Assembly (NCBI GenBank): GCA_002355455.1
Contig: AP017375.1
Location: 1,860,001-1,924,000, forward strand
Length of the DNA: 64,000 nt
DNA from: Stanieria sp. NIES-3757
Lineage (GTDB): Bacteria; Cyanobacteriota; Cyanobacteriia; Cyanobacteriales; Xenococcaceae
Direction: 5' to 3'
In this document: positions 35,949 to 45,222 of the stretch, in pieces
Position numbering within the stretch: position 1 is the stretch's first letter
Layout: every line of letters begins with the position of its first letter
Translations under genes and position numbers: made by a program
The notes under the pieces: generated by a model
The model's database searches: none
Told to the model about the DNA's origin: nothing
What the model saw: the letters and a program-made list of their open reading frames with translations, nothing else

Positions 35949-38900
35949 TAAGCACTAAAATACTTGGATACAGGATGATAAGTAACAAAAGCAGTAGTGG
36001 ATTGTTCTGGATATAACTGTTCGCTTTCATCCATATACATACCGATCCTTTCAGTGTCTAGTATCTCCAATTGCTTGTATTGATCTGCAATATTCGGACA
36101 AGCAGGATAACCAAAACTATACCTAGAACCGCGATGTTTTTGTTGCAAAACTTCTTTAACATTATCGGGTTCTTCATCGCCAAAACCTAACTCGCGCCGT
36201 ATCTTAGCATGAGTCCATTCTGCTAAGGCTTCTGCGGTTTGTACTGCCATGCCGTGATAGTAGAGGTAATTGGTATAATCGTTAGCTTCAAAGAGTTTTT
36301 TGGCGTATTCTGTAGCTATTTCCCCTACTGTTACCGCTTGCATCGGGAAAACGTCCATTTTTACGCTTCCCACAGGTGCAAAGAAGTCAGCAATACAAAG
36401 ACGACGACCAGATTTTTGACGGGGAAAGTCCCATTTTACTAGTTCTATTTTAGAATCATTCGGGTTGTATATGTGCAAAGAATTTTCTTCCGCCAGACAG
36501 GGGAAGTAACCATAGATTACCGTAGGATGCAATAATTTTTCAGCAATAATTTTCTGTTTCCATTCATCGAGAATAGGATAAACTTTCTCTGCTAAAAACT
36601 GATCGTATTCTTTTCTAGATTGTTCTCTTGGTTTGCGGAATTGCCATTGTCCAGCAATCAATGCTTGCAAATCTAAATACCAAAATACCTCTTCTAAATC
36701 AATTTCTTCGGGAGTAATAATTTTTGTTCCCCAAAAAGGAGGAGTCGGACGAAATATATTTACATCTACAGCTTCAGAACGTCTAGTATCAATAACAACT
36801 GGTTCTGATTGTTTGGTTTCATCATCAACAAAGATAGTATCAGGATTTGCATCACCAAAAACTTTGCCATTTCCCCCATCTTCCGTAGGGGCGCGCCGTT
36901 CGCCCTTACCATTGTCGGATTCATCCAAAAATCCTTTAAGATCGTCCCAATTACCAGCAGCTTTCGCTGGCATTAGTTTATCCATAAAATGCAAATCTGC
37001 AAAAGCATCTTTTCCGTAGATAACTTTACCTTTATAGGTATTTTGACAATCTTGATGGACAAATTTGGGAGTTAAGGCAGCACCCCCCAAAATAACGGGA
37101 ACGGTAATACCTTTTTCATTAAAAGTTTCTAAATTATCTTTCATAAAGGCAGTAGATTTTACTAGCAAACCACTCATGGCGATGCAGTCTGCTTTATATT
37201 CTTCATAAGCTTGAATGATATTTTCTACTGGTTGTTTGATACCTAAATTAATTACCTTATAACCATTATTAGAAAGGATGATATCGACTAAATTTTTACC
37301 GATGTCGTGAACGTCGCCTTTAACCGTAGCAATAATAAATGTTCCTTTACCTTTATCGTCAGCTTCTTCCTTATCCATAAATGGTTCTAGATAAGCTACC
37401 GCAGCTTTCATAGTTTGCGCTGACTGCAAGACAAAGGGTAACTGCATTTGTCCCGAACCAAATAATTCCCCGACGACTTTCATGCCATCTAAGAGGAAAG
37501 TATTGATAATTTCTAGAGGTGGATGATTTTGTAATGCTTCGTTTAAAGCATCTTCTAAACCAAGTCTTTCCCCGTCGATAATATGTTGTTTTAATCTTTC
37601 ATCAATGGGAAGATTCTTATCAACTGCTTCTGATTTTTTCGCTTTCTTTCCTGCAAATAAAGTTGTTAGTTCGCCAAGAGGATCGTAAGTACAAATATCA
37701 CCATCAAATTTGCGTCTGTCGTAGATTAAATCTAAACAAACTTGTTGATGTGATTCATCTATTTTAGAAAGAGGTAAAATTTTATTCGCGCTAACAATGG
37801 CTGCATCCAAACCCACTGCCATACATTCGTGTAAAAAAACAGAATTTAAAACCTGTCGCGCAGCAGGATTTAAACCAAAGGAAACATTAGAAACCCCTAA
37901 TAAAATATGACAATCTGGTAACTCTTCTCTAATTCTTTTAATCGCCTCAACTGTTGCTTTACCATTTTCCCTATCTTCTTCAATACCAGTAGAAACGGGT
38001 AACGCTAAAGGATCGAAAAAGATTTCGTGGGGAGGAATACCAGACTCTATAGCTGCATTATAAGCTCTTTGGGCAATTTCAAATTTTTTGTCCGCAGTTC
38101 TTCCCATCCCATCTTCATCGATAGTACCGATAACCACACCCGCGCCGTATTTTTTGGCTAAATCTAAGACTTGGAAAAATCTTTCTTCCCCATCCTCATA
38201 GTTAGTGGAGTTGAGGATACATTTACCGCCAGCTACTTTTAAACCTGCCTCCATTTTCGTCCATTCCGTGGAGTCAAGCATTAAAGGAAGAGTGACATTA
38301 TTCACCAGACGGGATGCTAGTTCGTGCATATCCCGTTCTCCGTCTCTGCCAACATAATCGACGTTAACATCAAGGATGTGTGCGCCTTCTTTTACCTGCG
38401 CCTTCGCCATAGAAATGAGACTATCCCAGTCTTCTACATTAAGGAGTTCTCGGCATTTTTTAGAACCACTGGCGTTTAATTTTTCCCCGACAATCAGGAA
38501 AGAATTGTCTTGAATATAGGGTTGAGTACTATATATAGAAGCTGCGGAAGGTTCGTAATGAGGATGACGTTCCTTGGGTTTTAAATCTTTCGTCATCTCT
38601 GCCAACGCCTGGATATGTTCGTAACGAGTACCGCAACAACCACCAACTATTTGCACCCCCAAATCTTCCACGAAGTGCATCAAAGACATCCGCAGTTCCA
38701 TCGGGGTAAGCTTGTAGTGTGCTTGTCCGCCAACATTTTCTGGTAAACCTGCATTGGGTACACAGGAAACAATAAAAGGGGAATGTTCCGCAAGATACTT
38801 TATATGATCCTTCATCAAGTCGGGTCCCGTAGCGCAGTTTAGACCTAAAATATCGATGGGATATCTTTCTAAAATAGCCAAAGCTGCATCAATTTCCGTC

Positions 38901-39517
38901 CCGACTAACATTGTCCCCATTTGTTCCATCGTTACAGAAACCATCAGGGGAAGTCGCGCACCCTTTTTTGCAAATACTTCTTCGATAGCATTCAAGGCTG
39001 CTTTAATCTGCAACACATCCTGACAGGTTTCTACCAGTAACAAGTCAACGCCACCATCATACAAGACTTCTGCTTGCACCACATAAGCATCGCGAAGCGT
39101 ATCAAAATCGATATGTCCTAAAGTTGGTAACTTAGTACCAGGACCCATCGAACCAGCTACAAAACGAGGTTTTTCAGGTGTAGAGTATTCTGTAGCGAGT
39201 CTTTTAGCTAATTCGGCTGCGGTTTTGTTGAGATAGTAAGCTTGATCCGCTAAATCATACTCGGCTAAAACTATCGAGGTTCCCCCAAAAGTATCCGTTT
39301 CAATGACATCCGCACCAGCTTCCAAGAAACCTCGGTGTACCTTCTCCACCGCCTCTGGTTTAGTGTGTACCAGATATTCATTACATCCTTCATATTCCGC
39401 ACCACCAAAATCTTCGGCAGTGAGGTTTTGGGTTTGCAGGTTTGTACCCATCGCACCATCAAATACTAACACGGGGCGATCGCTACTGTTAAGACGGTTG
39501 AGAAAGTTACTGTTCAT
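35948..39517 (-). CDS. metH: cobalamin-dependent methionine synthase
   Basis: A 1189-aa four-module enzyme that moves a methyl group from methyltetrahydrofolate to homocysteine. Modules in order: homocysteine/zinc domain (about 1-325; [10 protein letters not shown] at the start and the zinc cysteines [10 protein letters not shown] near 293), pterin domain (about 340-600; [15 protein letters not shown]), cobalamin domain with the lower-axial His in [10 protein letters not shown] (about 732), and the AdoMet activation domain to the C-terminus (about 930-1189). An unusual low-complexity insert near residues 868-883 comes from a small repeat. Upstream, its first ~25 codons are duplicated at 40812. 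Confidence 0.95.
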   Translation of the reverse strand: MNSNFLNRLNSSDRPVLVFDGAMGTNLQTQNLTAEDFGGAEYEGCNEYLVHTKPEAVEKVHRGFLEAGADVIETDTFGGTSIVLAEYDLADQAYYLNKTAAELAKRLATEYSTPEKPRFVAGSMGPGTKLPTLGHIDFDTLRDAYVVQAEVLYDGGVDLLLVETCQDVLQIKAALNAIEEVFAKKGARLPLMVSVTMEQMGTMLVGTEIDAALAILERYPIDILGLNCATGPDLMKDHIKYLAEHSPFIVSCVPNAGLPENVGGQAHYKLTPMELRMSLMHFVEDLGVQIVGGCCGTRYEHIQALAEMTKDLKPKERHPHYEPSAASIYSTQPYIQDNSFLIVGEKLNASGSKKCRELLNVEDWDSLISMAKAQVKEGAHILDVNVDYVGRDGERDMHELASRLVNNVTLPLMLDSTEWTKMEAGLKVAGGKCILNSTNYEDGEERFFQVLDLAKKYGAGVVIGTIDEDGMGRTADKKFEIAQRAYNAAIESGIPPHEIFFDPLALPVSTGIEEDRENGKATVEAIKRIREELPDCHILLGVSNVSFGLNPAARQVLNSVFLHECMAVGLDAAIVSANKILPLSKIDESHQQVCLDLIYDRRKFDGDICTYDPLGELTTLFAGKKAKKSEAVDKNLPIDERLKQHIIDGERLGLEDALNEALQNHPPLEIINTFLLDGMKVVGELFGSGQMQLPFVLQSAQTMKAAVAYLEPFMDKEEADDKGKGTFIIATVKGDVHDIGKNLVDIILSNNGYKVINLGIKQPVENIIQAYEEYKADCIAMSGLLVKSTAFMKDNLETFNEKGITVPVILGGAALTPKFVHQDCQNTYKGKVIYGKDAFADLHFMDKLMPAKAAGNWDDLKGFLDESDNGKGERRAPTEDGGNGKVFGDANPDTIFVDDETKQSEPVVIDTRRSEAVDVNIFRPTPPFWGTKIITPEEIDLEEVFWYLDLQALIAGQWQFRKPREQSRKEYDQFLAEKVYPILDEWKQKIIAEKLLHPTVIYGYFPCLAEENSLHIYNPNDSKIELVKWDFPRQKSGRRLCIADFFAPVGSVKMDVFPMQAVTVGEIATEYAKKLFEANDYTNYLYYHGMAVQTAEALAEWTHAKIRRELGFGDEEPDNVKEVLQQKHRGSRYSFGYPACPNIADQYKQLEILDTERIGMYMDESEQLYPEQSTTAFVTYHPVSKYFSA
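36867..36914. repeat. small palindromic repeat inserted in frame in metH
   Basis: The segment contains gtaggggcg and cgcccttac as inverted arms around a GC-rich centre (gcgccgtt), far richer in G+C than the gene around it. It encodes [17 protein letters not shown] in the linker before the MetH activation domain. The same kind of repeat is dispersed in many cyanobacteria. Confidence 0.6.
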
Positions 39518-40095
39518 GGTTCGCGACTGCGGATCAACAGGTGAATTTATATTAAGTCTTATTATATGGGCAGGTTTCGGGAAAAGGGTAGTTTATCTCT
39601 AGATTGCTTTGAAACCCAAGCGATAAATCTATCTGCGTTCATCTGTGGATGTTTTTTTTTACGCAAAGAAGGTTAATTCTGATTAGGTAGATGGGAAGAC
39701 TAAGACAATCAGATTAACTTACAACTAAGATTATGATAGAAAGTATTATAGTGCTCGCTTCAATAGCAGTATTATGTTTTCTGCTTTATATTTTGTCAAA
39801 AGAAATTCAAAAACAACAAAAATTAGCAAAATCAAACAAATTAAAATTTGAAAGAAAAGAAAACATTGTTGCAAAGCCAATTAATAGTTTAAATTTATCA
39901 CCCTTAAAAAAAAGACTTCTATCGATGTTGGCAGGAGATCAAAATGCAGCGTTGAGGCTAATTAATGCTGTTCGTGAAAAACATCCAGGAAAAGATGAAT
40001 TATGGTACTGGGAAAAAGTGATCAGTGATTTAGAAAGAGACAGACATTATTAATTTAGAAGATGAAGAGGTTTGATTTAAAACGCGATCGCATTT
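39442..40095. repeat. segmental duplication, copy A (metH 5' end plus small membrane protein)
   Basis: From the 5' end of metH through the intergenic region and the 106-aa gene to a gcgatcgc-containing tail, this stretch matches 40812-41420 with about 1370-bp offset. Long runs are identical, for example around 39660-39718 versus 41035-41090. Confidence 0.85.
39733..40053 (+). CDS. small single-pass membrane protein, duplicated
   Basis: A 106-aa protein: an N-terminal transmembrane helix (IVLASIAVLCFLLYILSKEI), a short basic linker, then a compact C-terminal module LLSMLAGDQNAALRLINAVR and ELWYWEKVISDLERDRHY. This C-terminal motif (MLxGDxxxAxRLL ... WYxEKVIxDLERDR) is one I recognise as recurring in cyanobacterial small proteins without assigned function. 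A paralogue is at 41096. It is divergent from metH. Confidence 0.7.
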   Translation: MIESIIVLASIAVLCFLLYILSKEIQKQQKLAKSNKLKFERKENIVAKPINSLNLSPLKKRLLSMLAGDQNAALRLINAVREKHPGKDELWYWEKVISDLERDRHY

Positions 40096-40498
40096 AATAA
40101 AATGAGGAATCAAACCAATTTTCTAACTGTAAATTAGGAATATTAATAAAATGACGAGTGTTATTAGTAACTACAATATCTTGTCGAGAACGAGCAACAG
40201 CAGCAATTAAAGCATCTAATTCTCCTGTTGGTTTACCAATTTTTATAAGTTCAGATTGTATTTTGCCAAATTCAATAGCTGCTGTGTCATCAAAACTAAT
40301 TTTTAGTAAAGCATCAGTAAATTGAGTTAAAGTATTGAGGTTTTCTGTAACTCTACTAGAACAGTAAACACCTTTATAAAGTTCTGCTAAAACCAAACTA
40401 GAAATATAACAATCGTGATATTTTACTTGAAAGTGCTGAATAACTTTGGGATTGTTTTTCAGAATAGCAATACAAATATTTGTATCTAATAAATACAT
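40094..40498 (-). CDS. vapC: VapC-type PIN toxin
   Basis: A 134-aa PIN protein: MYLLDTNICIAILKNN (Asp5), SSLVLAELYKGVYCS (Glu near 40) and KPTGELDALIAAVARSRQ (Asp near 98) with VTNNTRHFINIP give the full acidic set. It matches tRNA-cleaving VapC toxins closely. The antitoxin gene is 6 bp upstream. The pair sits between the two halves of the segmental duplication. Confidence 0.88.
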   Translation of the reverse strand: MYLLDTNICIAILKNNPKVIQHFQVKYHDCYISSLVLAELYKGVYCSSRVTENLNTLTQFTDALLKISFDDTAAIEFGKIQSELIKIGKPTGELDALIAAVARSRQDIVVTNNTRHFINIPNLQLENWFDSSFY

Positions 40499-40504
40499 AT
40501 CAAC

Positions 40505-40756
40505 TTACTCAAAATCTTCAAAGTTGATATCTCGTCCCTGATATTTATGACGTTCTTCATCTATCTCATTAAAGATTACATCTATCTCTGAATTATCTTT
40601 CCAACTACCAATAACTTTTTGGAGTTGTTGCCATTGACTATCTCGATTAATTAAAGAAGATTCGGTAATTTCTATAGTAACTTCTGTTCCTTCAGCAATA
40701 GATATATTTTCCAATAGCTCAATACTGTTATCCCGTATAATTCCTTTAACTTTCAT
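40505..40756 (-). CDS. vapB: antitoxin of the VapC pair
   Basis: An 83-aa protein: MKVKGIIRDNSIELLENISI followed by AEGTEVTIEITE is the short beta-rich start of a cyanobacterial VapB/DUF104-like antitoxin; the tail (EIDVIFNEIDEERHKYQGRD) is acidic and likely disordered until bound to toxin. First gene of the unit, 6 bp before vapC. Confidence 0.75.
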   Translation of the reverse strand: MKVKGIIRDNSIELLENISIAEGTEVTIEITESSLINRDSQWQQLQKVIGSWKDNSEIDVIFNEIDEERHKYQGRDINFEDFE

Positions 40757-40811
40757 TTTATTGAACTAAGTATTATTCAATAGTTTATCTCTATATTTTG
40801 TACTTGCTTAC

Positions 40812-41420
40812 TTTGTACCCATCGCGCCATCAAATACTAACACGGCGCGATTTGGGCTGTTAAGACGGTTGAGTACTGTTCATGGTTCGCGACTGCGGAT
40901 CAACAGGTGAATTTATGTTAAGTCTTATTATATGGGTAGGTTTCGGGAAAAGGGTAGTTTATCTCTAGATAGCTTTGAAACTAACCAATAAATCTATCTG
41001 TGTTTATCTGTTGATATTTTTTCTCACGCAAAGAAGGTTAATTCTGATTAGGTAGATGGGAAGACTAAGACAATCAGATTAACTGATAACTAAATATGTT
41101 AGAAAATATTATTATGATCGCGTCAATAGCAGTTTTATGTTTTCTGCTTTATATTTTGCTAAAAGAAATTAAACAACAAAAAAGAGTTAAAGCAAAATAT
41201 AAACTCGATCATAGTTTAAGTAAACAACTTGTAACCATGTTAGGTGGTGACAAAAAAGCTGCTCTAAGACTATTAAAAAATGTTCGTAAAAATTACCCTG
41301 GTAAAAGCTATAAATGGTATCAGGAAAAAGTAATTAGAGATTTGGAAAGAGACAGACGTTATTAATTAATAATTGATGATAGCTCTAAAATAAAAAGATT
41401 TTTTTTAAACCGCGATCACG
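40812..41420. repeat. segmental duplication, copy B (metH fragment plus small membrane protein)
   Basis: Begins with a decayed copy of the metH N-terminal coding sequence (tttgtacccatcgcgccatc, then an internal deletion before the ATG complement), followed by the metH/small-gene intergenic region and the 89-aa paralogue. The metH fragment contains a stop and cannot be expressed. Confidence 0.85.
41096..41365 (+). CDS. small single-pass membrane protein, duplicated paralogue
   Basis: An 89-aa paralogue of the 106-aa protein at 39733. The membrane helix (ASIAVLCFLLYILLKEI) is nearly the same, the linker is shorter, and the C-terminal module is kept: LVTMLGGDKKAALRLLKNVR then YKWYQEKVIRDLERDRRY. 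The upstream 60 bp is almost identical to that of its sister, so both probably share promoter elements. Function is unknown. Confidence 0.7.
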   Translation: MLENIIMIASIAVLCFLLYILLKEIKQQKRVKAKYKLDHSLSKQLVTMLGGDKKAALRLLKNVRKNYPGKSYKWYQEKVIRDLERDRRY

Positions 41421-41530
41421 TGAATAAATAATCCTTTTGTTATTACTAGTAATAAAGCAATAAAGTTAGGCTACAAATGGGCAATTTAGTATAATAATTA
41501 AAGCATTTTCACTTTTTGTAGAGAAAAAAA

Positions 41531-42076
41531 ATGAATGTTTTAGAAAAATTTCAGACAATTCAGCAACAAGGGCAAACCACTACAGAAGAAGCTTTGCAAC
41601 TCTTTGATGAATTGGAGACGGTAGATTTAGATTTTATGATCGGTAGATGGAAAGGTTCTGGTTTTCACACTAATCACCCTATGGATGGTTTACTGGAAAC
41701 TGCTAACTGGTATGGCAAAGAATTTATCAATCCAGAGCAAGTTCATCCTTTGCTATTTTTAGATAGCAATAATAAAATTTTTAAGGTCGATCCTAATCCA
41801 ATTTTAATGAATTTGGCACTTCGCTTTCCAATTCCTAAAAATGAAGCAATGAAATCTGTCTTGACTTTTATGAATCCAATGATGAAAACGGAGGAAAGTA
41901 AAGCAAGGATTAGGATGATGGAACATCGTCAGAAAATCAGCGCAACTATGATTTATGATTATTTGCCAATTAATGACATTTTTAGAAAGGTGGATGAAAG
42001 TACAGTCTTGGGTTTAATGGATTTTAAAGAAATGCAGCAACCATTCTTTTTTGTATTAAACAGAGATAGCTTATAA
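41531..42076 (+). CDS. GXWXG/DUF4334 domain protein
   Basis: A 181-aa soluble protein. DLDFMIGRWKGSGFHTNHPM is the GxWxG motif of the domain that precedes DUF4334, and the second half (KARIRMMEHRQKISATMIYD, then IFRKVDESTVLGLMDFK) matches DUF4334. The fold is lipocalin/FABP-like; function is not known. Length is normal and the gene is monocistronic. Confidence 0.8.
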   Translation: MNVLEKFQTIQQQGQTTTEEALQLFDELETVDLDFMIGRWKGSGFHTNHPMDGLLETANWYGKEFINPEQVHPLLFLDSNNKIFKVDPNPILMNLALRFPIPKNEAMKSVLTFMNPMMKTEESKARIRMMEHRQKISATMIYDYLPINDIFRKVDESTVLGLMDFKEMQQPFFFVLNRDSL

Positions 42077-42315
42077 AACTTCTGCGTTAGACATCTCCAC
42101 CAAACAACTGCTATGGAATCTAGACAGCAAAACTATTTGAGAGATGATTGACTATGTAGGAATGTACGAACATGAGACTCAAGTACAAGGAATTGAGGTT
42201 AATACGATCAAAATTCTGATGAGTAATGTAGCTTTAGCGATCGCTGCTAATCTTGATGATCTTAAGTATGAGCTACAATTCTCTTATTATTGGCTGAAAT
42301 TCAATTAATTTAAAG

Positions 42316-43044
42316 ATGTCTTTTAATCGACGTAATTTTCTCTTCGTTTTAGGTGCAACCACTGGTGCTGCTATGCTTGGTACTTTCCCAAAATTAGCGA
42401 TCGCGCAATCTTCCGATGCAGCTAGTGACAAACCTTTTCAACTGCCTCCTCTTCCTTATGCTTACGATGCCCTCGAACCTTATATCGATGCAGAAACGAT
42501 GAGGTTTCACCATGACAAGCATCATGCTGCCTATACAAAAAAACTCAACCAAGCAGTTAATCAATATCCAGAATTAGCTAGTCAATCTGCCGAAGACATT
42601 CTACGAAATATGGATAGTGTTCCCGAAGCAATTTTAAAAACCGTTCGTAATAACGGTGGCGGATACGTCAACCATGCAATGTTTTGGGAGATAATGAGTC
42701 CTAATGGTGGAGGAAATCCCACAGGAGCGATCGCAACAGCAATTACTAAAGCTTTTGGTAGCTTTGATGCTTTTAAAGAACAATTTAATGAGGCTGGCAG
42801 CAAGCAATTTGGTAGTGGTTGGGCTTGGTTAGTTTTGGATTCTAATAACCAATTAAAAGTAATGAGTACTGCCAATCAAGATAGTCCTTTGATGGAGGGA
42901 ATGTATCCAATTATGGGTAACGATGTTTGGGAACACGCTTATTATCTCAAATATCGCAACAAACGAGATGAATATCTTACTCAATGGTGGAATGTAGTTA
43001 ACTGGGAAAAAGTCAATCAACGTTACGAACAAGCGATCGCTTAA
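42316..43044 (+). CDS. sodA: superoxide dismutase, Mn type, Tat-exported
   Basis: A 242-aa SOD that converts superoxide to O2 and H2O2. Residues 1-30 are a Tat signal (RRNFLFVLG at 5-13, hydrophobic core, cleavage after AIA). Metal ligands are His65 (FHHDKHH), His120 (YVNHAMFW), Asp203 and His207 (GNDVWEH). The active-site Gln188 in ANQDSPLM and GGGYVNH rather than AQVWNH point to Mn rather than Fe. It would protect the periplasm or thylakoid lumen. No neighbour is clearly linked. Confidence 0.92.
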   Translation: MSFNRRNFLFVLGATTGAAMLGTFPKLAIAQSSDAASDKPFQLPPLPYAYDALEPYIDAETMRFHHDKHHAAYTKKLNQAVNQYPELASQSAEDILRNMDSVPEAILKTVRNNGGGYVNHAMFWEIMSPNGGGNPTGAIATAITKAFGSFDAFKEQFNEAGSKQFGSGWAWLVLDSNNQLKVMSTANQDSPLMEGMYPIMGNDVWEHAYYLKYRNKRDEYLTQWWNVVNWEKVNQRYEQAIA

Positions 43045-43293
43045 TTGTCAGTTTGAAATTACAATAATTAATTTTTACTTGAGCGTCGTGATCAGCTTCG
43101 CTGGCGCATCCGCGATCGCAATTGGGCAGAATTACATCTTTGTCAAGAATGGACTAGATCTAAATCTTGAACCATCAGCTACACGCGATCGCTACACAAC
43201 TCTTCTTTGCTATTGTGTTTCACCATAACCAGAAAAATTTTAATACTGACCTCTAAACATCGATCAAGTCTATTATTTCTTTGGAAATTTATA

Positions 43294-43713
43294 TTATTTG
43301 TCAAGTAAGTTCTTCAACGATTCAATTGACAACCCCATTTCCTGACTAGTTTGCTTCAATGCTGCCTGAAAAGCACTAATATCCGTGCTGTAACCACATA
43401 ACTGCGCTGCTTTTTTAATTCCAGAAGAAGCATTCGCTCTAGCACAGTCAATTAACTCCGCACCAGTGAGGGGTTCTTCTCCAGAGAGCAGTTTCTTTTT
43501 AGATTCACCCCAAAAAGCACTGAGAATACAAATTTGCTCGTCTTCCTTGTGTTTCACCGACCAGCGATAAATAGCAGATTGAGGATCGACTCCCACCTCA
43601 ATTAATTTAGCCCCCATATAATATTGCATTTGGCTAAGAGTTTTCTGTTTTAGTTCTAACGGCTGATTTTTTTTGATTGTGCGGTCAAGGTGAGCTTGAG
43701 TAGGCTTAGGCAT
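43294..43713 (-). CDS. hypothetical protein, 139 aa
   Basis: An intact 139-aa, mostly helical soluble protein. It opens with a basic segment (PTQAHLDRTIKKNQPLELKQ) and ends in a leucine-containing helix (MGLSIESLKNLLDK). The middle (CARANASSGIKKAAQLCGYS) has two Cys. No family recognised. It is divergent from acylphosphatase with a 75-bp gap. Confidence 0.5.
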   Translation of the reverse strand: MPKPTQAHLDRTIKKNQPLELKQKTLSQMQYYMGAKLIEVGVDPQSAIYRWSVKHKEDEQICILSAFWGESKKKLLSGEEPLTGAELIDCARANASSGIKKAAQLCGYSTDISAFQAALKQTSQEMGLSIESLKNLLDK

Positions 43714-43788
43714 TTTTAATTTAAAACGTTTTTCTTTCTATTGATACTTTACAATGGTTATTCAAAACTGTGACATCTTGAAATTTGG

Positions 43789-44064
43789 ATGAAAAAGATC
43801 AGAGCAATAGTTTCAGGACAAGTGCAGGGTGTAGGATTTAGGATGTCTACTCGCTCTCAAGCCAGACAAATAGGAATTGATGGATTTGTCAGAAATTTGA
43901 CCAACGGCGATGTAGAAATTATTGCTAAAGGAGAAGCTGAAAAAGTAGATCGGCTTTTGGAGTGGGCTAAGTCTGGTCCTCCATCAGCGGTAGTTAACAA
44001 GCTGGAAGTAGAAGTTTTGGTTGATAATGGTGAGGAATTGAAGGGTTTTGAAATTCGTAGGTAA
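43789..44064 (+). CDS. acyP: acylphosphatase
   Basis: A 91-aa enzyme that hydrolyses acyl phosphates such as carbamoyl phosphate and 1,3-bisphosphoglycerate. GQVQGVGFRMS supplies the substrate-binding Arg18 and VRNLTNGDVE the catalytic Asn36. Length and the C-terminal GFEIRR are standard. Cytoplasmic, monocistronic. Confidence 0.95.
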   Translation: MKKIRAIVSGQVQGVGFRMSTRSQARQIGIDGFVRNLTNGDVEIIAKGEAEKVDRLLEWAKSGPPSAVVNKLEVEVLVDNGEELKGFEIRR

Positions 44065-44236
44065 AAATTAATTTAGTTTGATTTGAAATAGAAAAAATAA
44101 TGTAACACATTTTTTGTAGGTGCAAATGGTCATTCGCCCTGACAAAGTTTTATCTGTAGCAAACATTTAGGTATTTTATCTTAGTTTTAAACAACCAAAA
44201 TTCGGGTTAATGTAAGTCAAAATCAATTTAATTAAG

Positions 44237-44407
44237 TCAAGATAAATTTATTTGCTCAGATTTTATGATTAATTCTTCTTCCTGCTCAACATAACCCGTG
44301 CCACCACAAAAAGAACAAGTTTCTTCTCGTTGAATTTCACCCGAACAATCTCTAATCTCAATGTATCCAAGTCCTTCACAGTGATGACAAGAGTTTTGAT
44401 TGGTCAT
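44237..44407 (-). CDS. small DnaJ-type zinc-finger protein, 56 aa
   Basis: A short gene below usual length cut-offs. It encodes MTNQNSCHHCEGLGYIEI and, after a short linker, TCSFCGGTGYVEQEEELI: two CxxCxGxG repeats, the pair that forms one zinc site in the DnaJ cysteine-rich domain. It starts at ATG 44405-44407 with a gagag ribosome site about 8 bases upstream and ends at TGA 44237-44239. Similar tiny proteins exist in cyanobacteria. A metal-binding or thiol role is inferred; partner unknown. Confidence 0.7.
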   Translation of the reverse strand: MTNQNSCHHCEGLGYIEIRDCSGEIQREETCSFCGGTGYVEQEEELIIKSEQINLS

Positions 44408-44607
44408 GATTTCTCTCTTCAGAAATTATTGATCGATTACAATTACTGATTTTGCCAAACAGCGATTGTCTGTTCTAAACCTTCTTCATAACTACCATTC
44501 TTTCTGTGGTAGTAGTACAAAATTTTTGTTTAAGTACCGCTAGTTAGATAATATATCACCATAACTAAGGTGAGCTCGCCCAGGCGCGAGGTGCAACGAG
44601 CGATCGC

Positions 44608-45183
44608 ATGGAACATTTATCTATTCTTGAACAAGCTGCTAATTCATTTTTAACCAACTCAAATTTACCTGATTCTGCTGCTGTAGTTGAGGCATTATTA
44701 CAAGCAGAAAATCAAGCAAGACAAAGAAAAAGTTCTGCTTCGTTTGAACAATTAATTGGTACTTGGCAATTATGTTTTATTACTGGTACGAAAAAAACTA
44801 GACAAAAGGCTGGTATTGTTTTGGGTGCTGGCAAATATATTCCCAAATTTATTAAGATTACCTTGACTTATTTTTTATCTCAAGAACAAGGTCGAGTTAA
44901 TAATTGTGTTGAAGTTGGTGGTTTAAATTTCTCTCTAACAGGCCCAACAAAATTTTTGACCAAAAAAAATCTTTTAGCCTTTGATTTTACTCAAATGATT
45001 GTCAAATTATTTAATTTCAAAATTTATCAAGGTTATATCAGATCGGGTAAATCAAAAGAAGAAAACTTTGATCAAGAAAAAATTAATCAACAAGCTTTCT
45101 TTGCCTATTTTTTTATCCAAGATCGTCTAATTGCTGCTAGAGGCAGAGGTGGCGGTTTAGCTTTATGGACTAGGATTGATTAA
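44608..45183 (+). CDS. plastid-lipid-associated (PAP/fibrillin)-like protein
   Basis: A 191-aa protein. FEQLIGTWQLCFITGTKKTR is the entry of a lipocalin-like barrel, and ALWTRID closes it, as in PAP/fibrillin proteins of cyanobacteria and plastids that associate with thylakoids or lipid bodies. The N-terminal 40 residues are helical. The match is by pattern only; the function is a guess. It lies 30-40 bp before the peptidase gene and may be co-transcribed with it. Confidence 0.5.
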   Translation: MEHLSILEQAANSFLTNSNLPDSAAVVEALLQAENQARQRKSSASFEQLIGTWQLCFITGTKKTRQKAGIVLGAGKYIPKFIKITLTYFLSQEQGRVNNCVEVGGLNFSLTGPTKFLTKKNLLAFDFTQMIVKLFNFKIYQGYIRSGKSKEENFDQEKINQQAFFAYFFIQDRLIAARGRGGGLALWTRID

Positions 45184-45222
45184 GATAATTTAATTCAAAA
45201 AAATATCTATTACTTGGTAATC

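Noticed and set aside
36633-37019. 128-codon rightward frame inside metH
   Set aside because: Antisense to the conserved MetH coding sequence; no independent support.
39518-39732. Possible cobalamin riboswitch upstream of metH
   Set aside because: No B12-box was seen and the region is only ~215 bp, shared with a divergent gene. A covariance-model search would decide.
42144-42308. 54-codon rightward frame before sodA (starts MIDYVGMYEHETQ)
   Set aside because: No ribosome site, no recognised motif, and it runs to within 8 bases of the sodA start. More likely chance or decayed DNA.
43079-43170. Frame reading LRWRIRDRNWAELHLCQEW between sodA and the 139-aa gene
   Set aside because: No start codon, very short, and overlaps a HIP1-rich stretch. 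Possible gene debris but nothing to name it.
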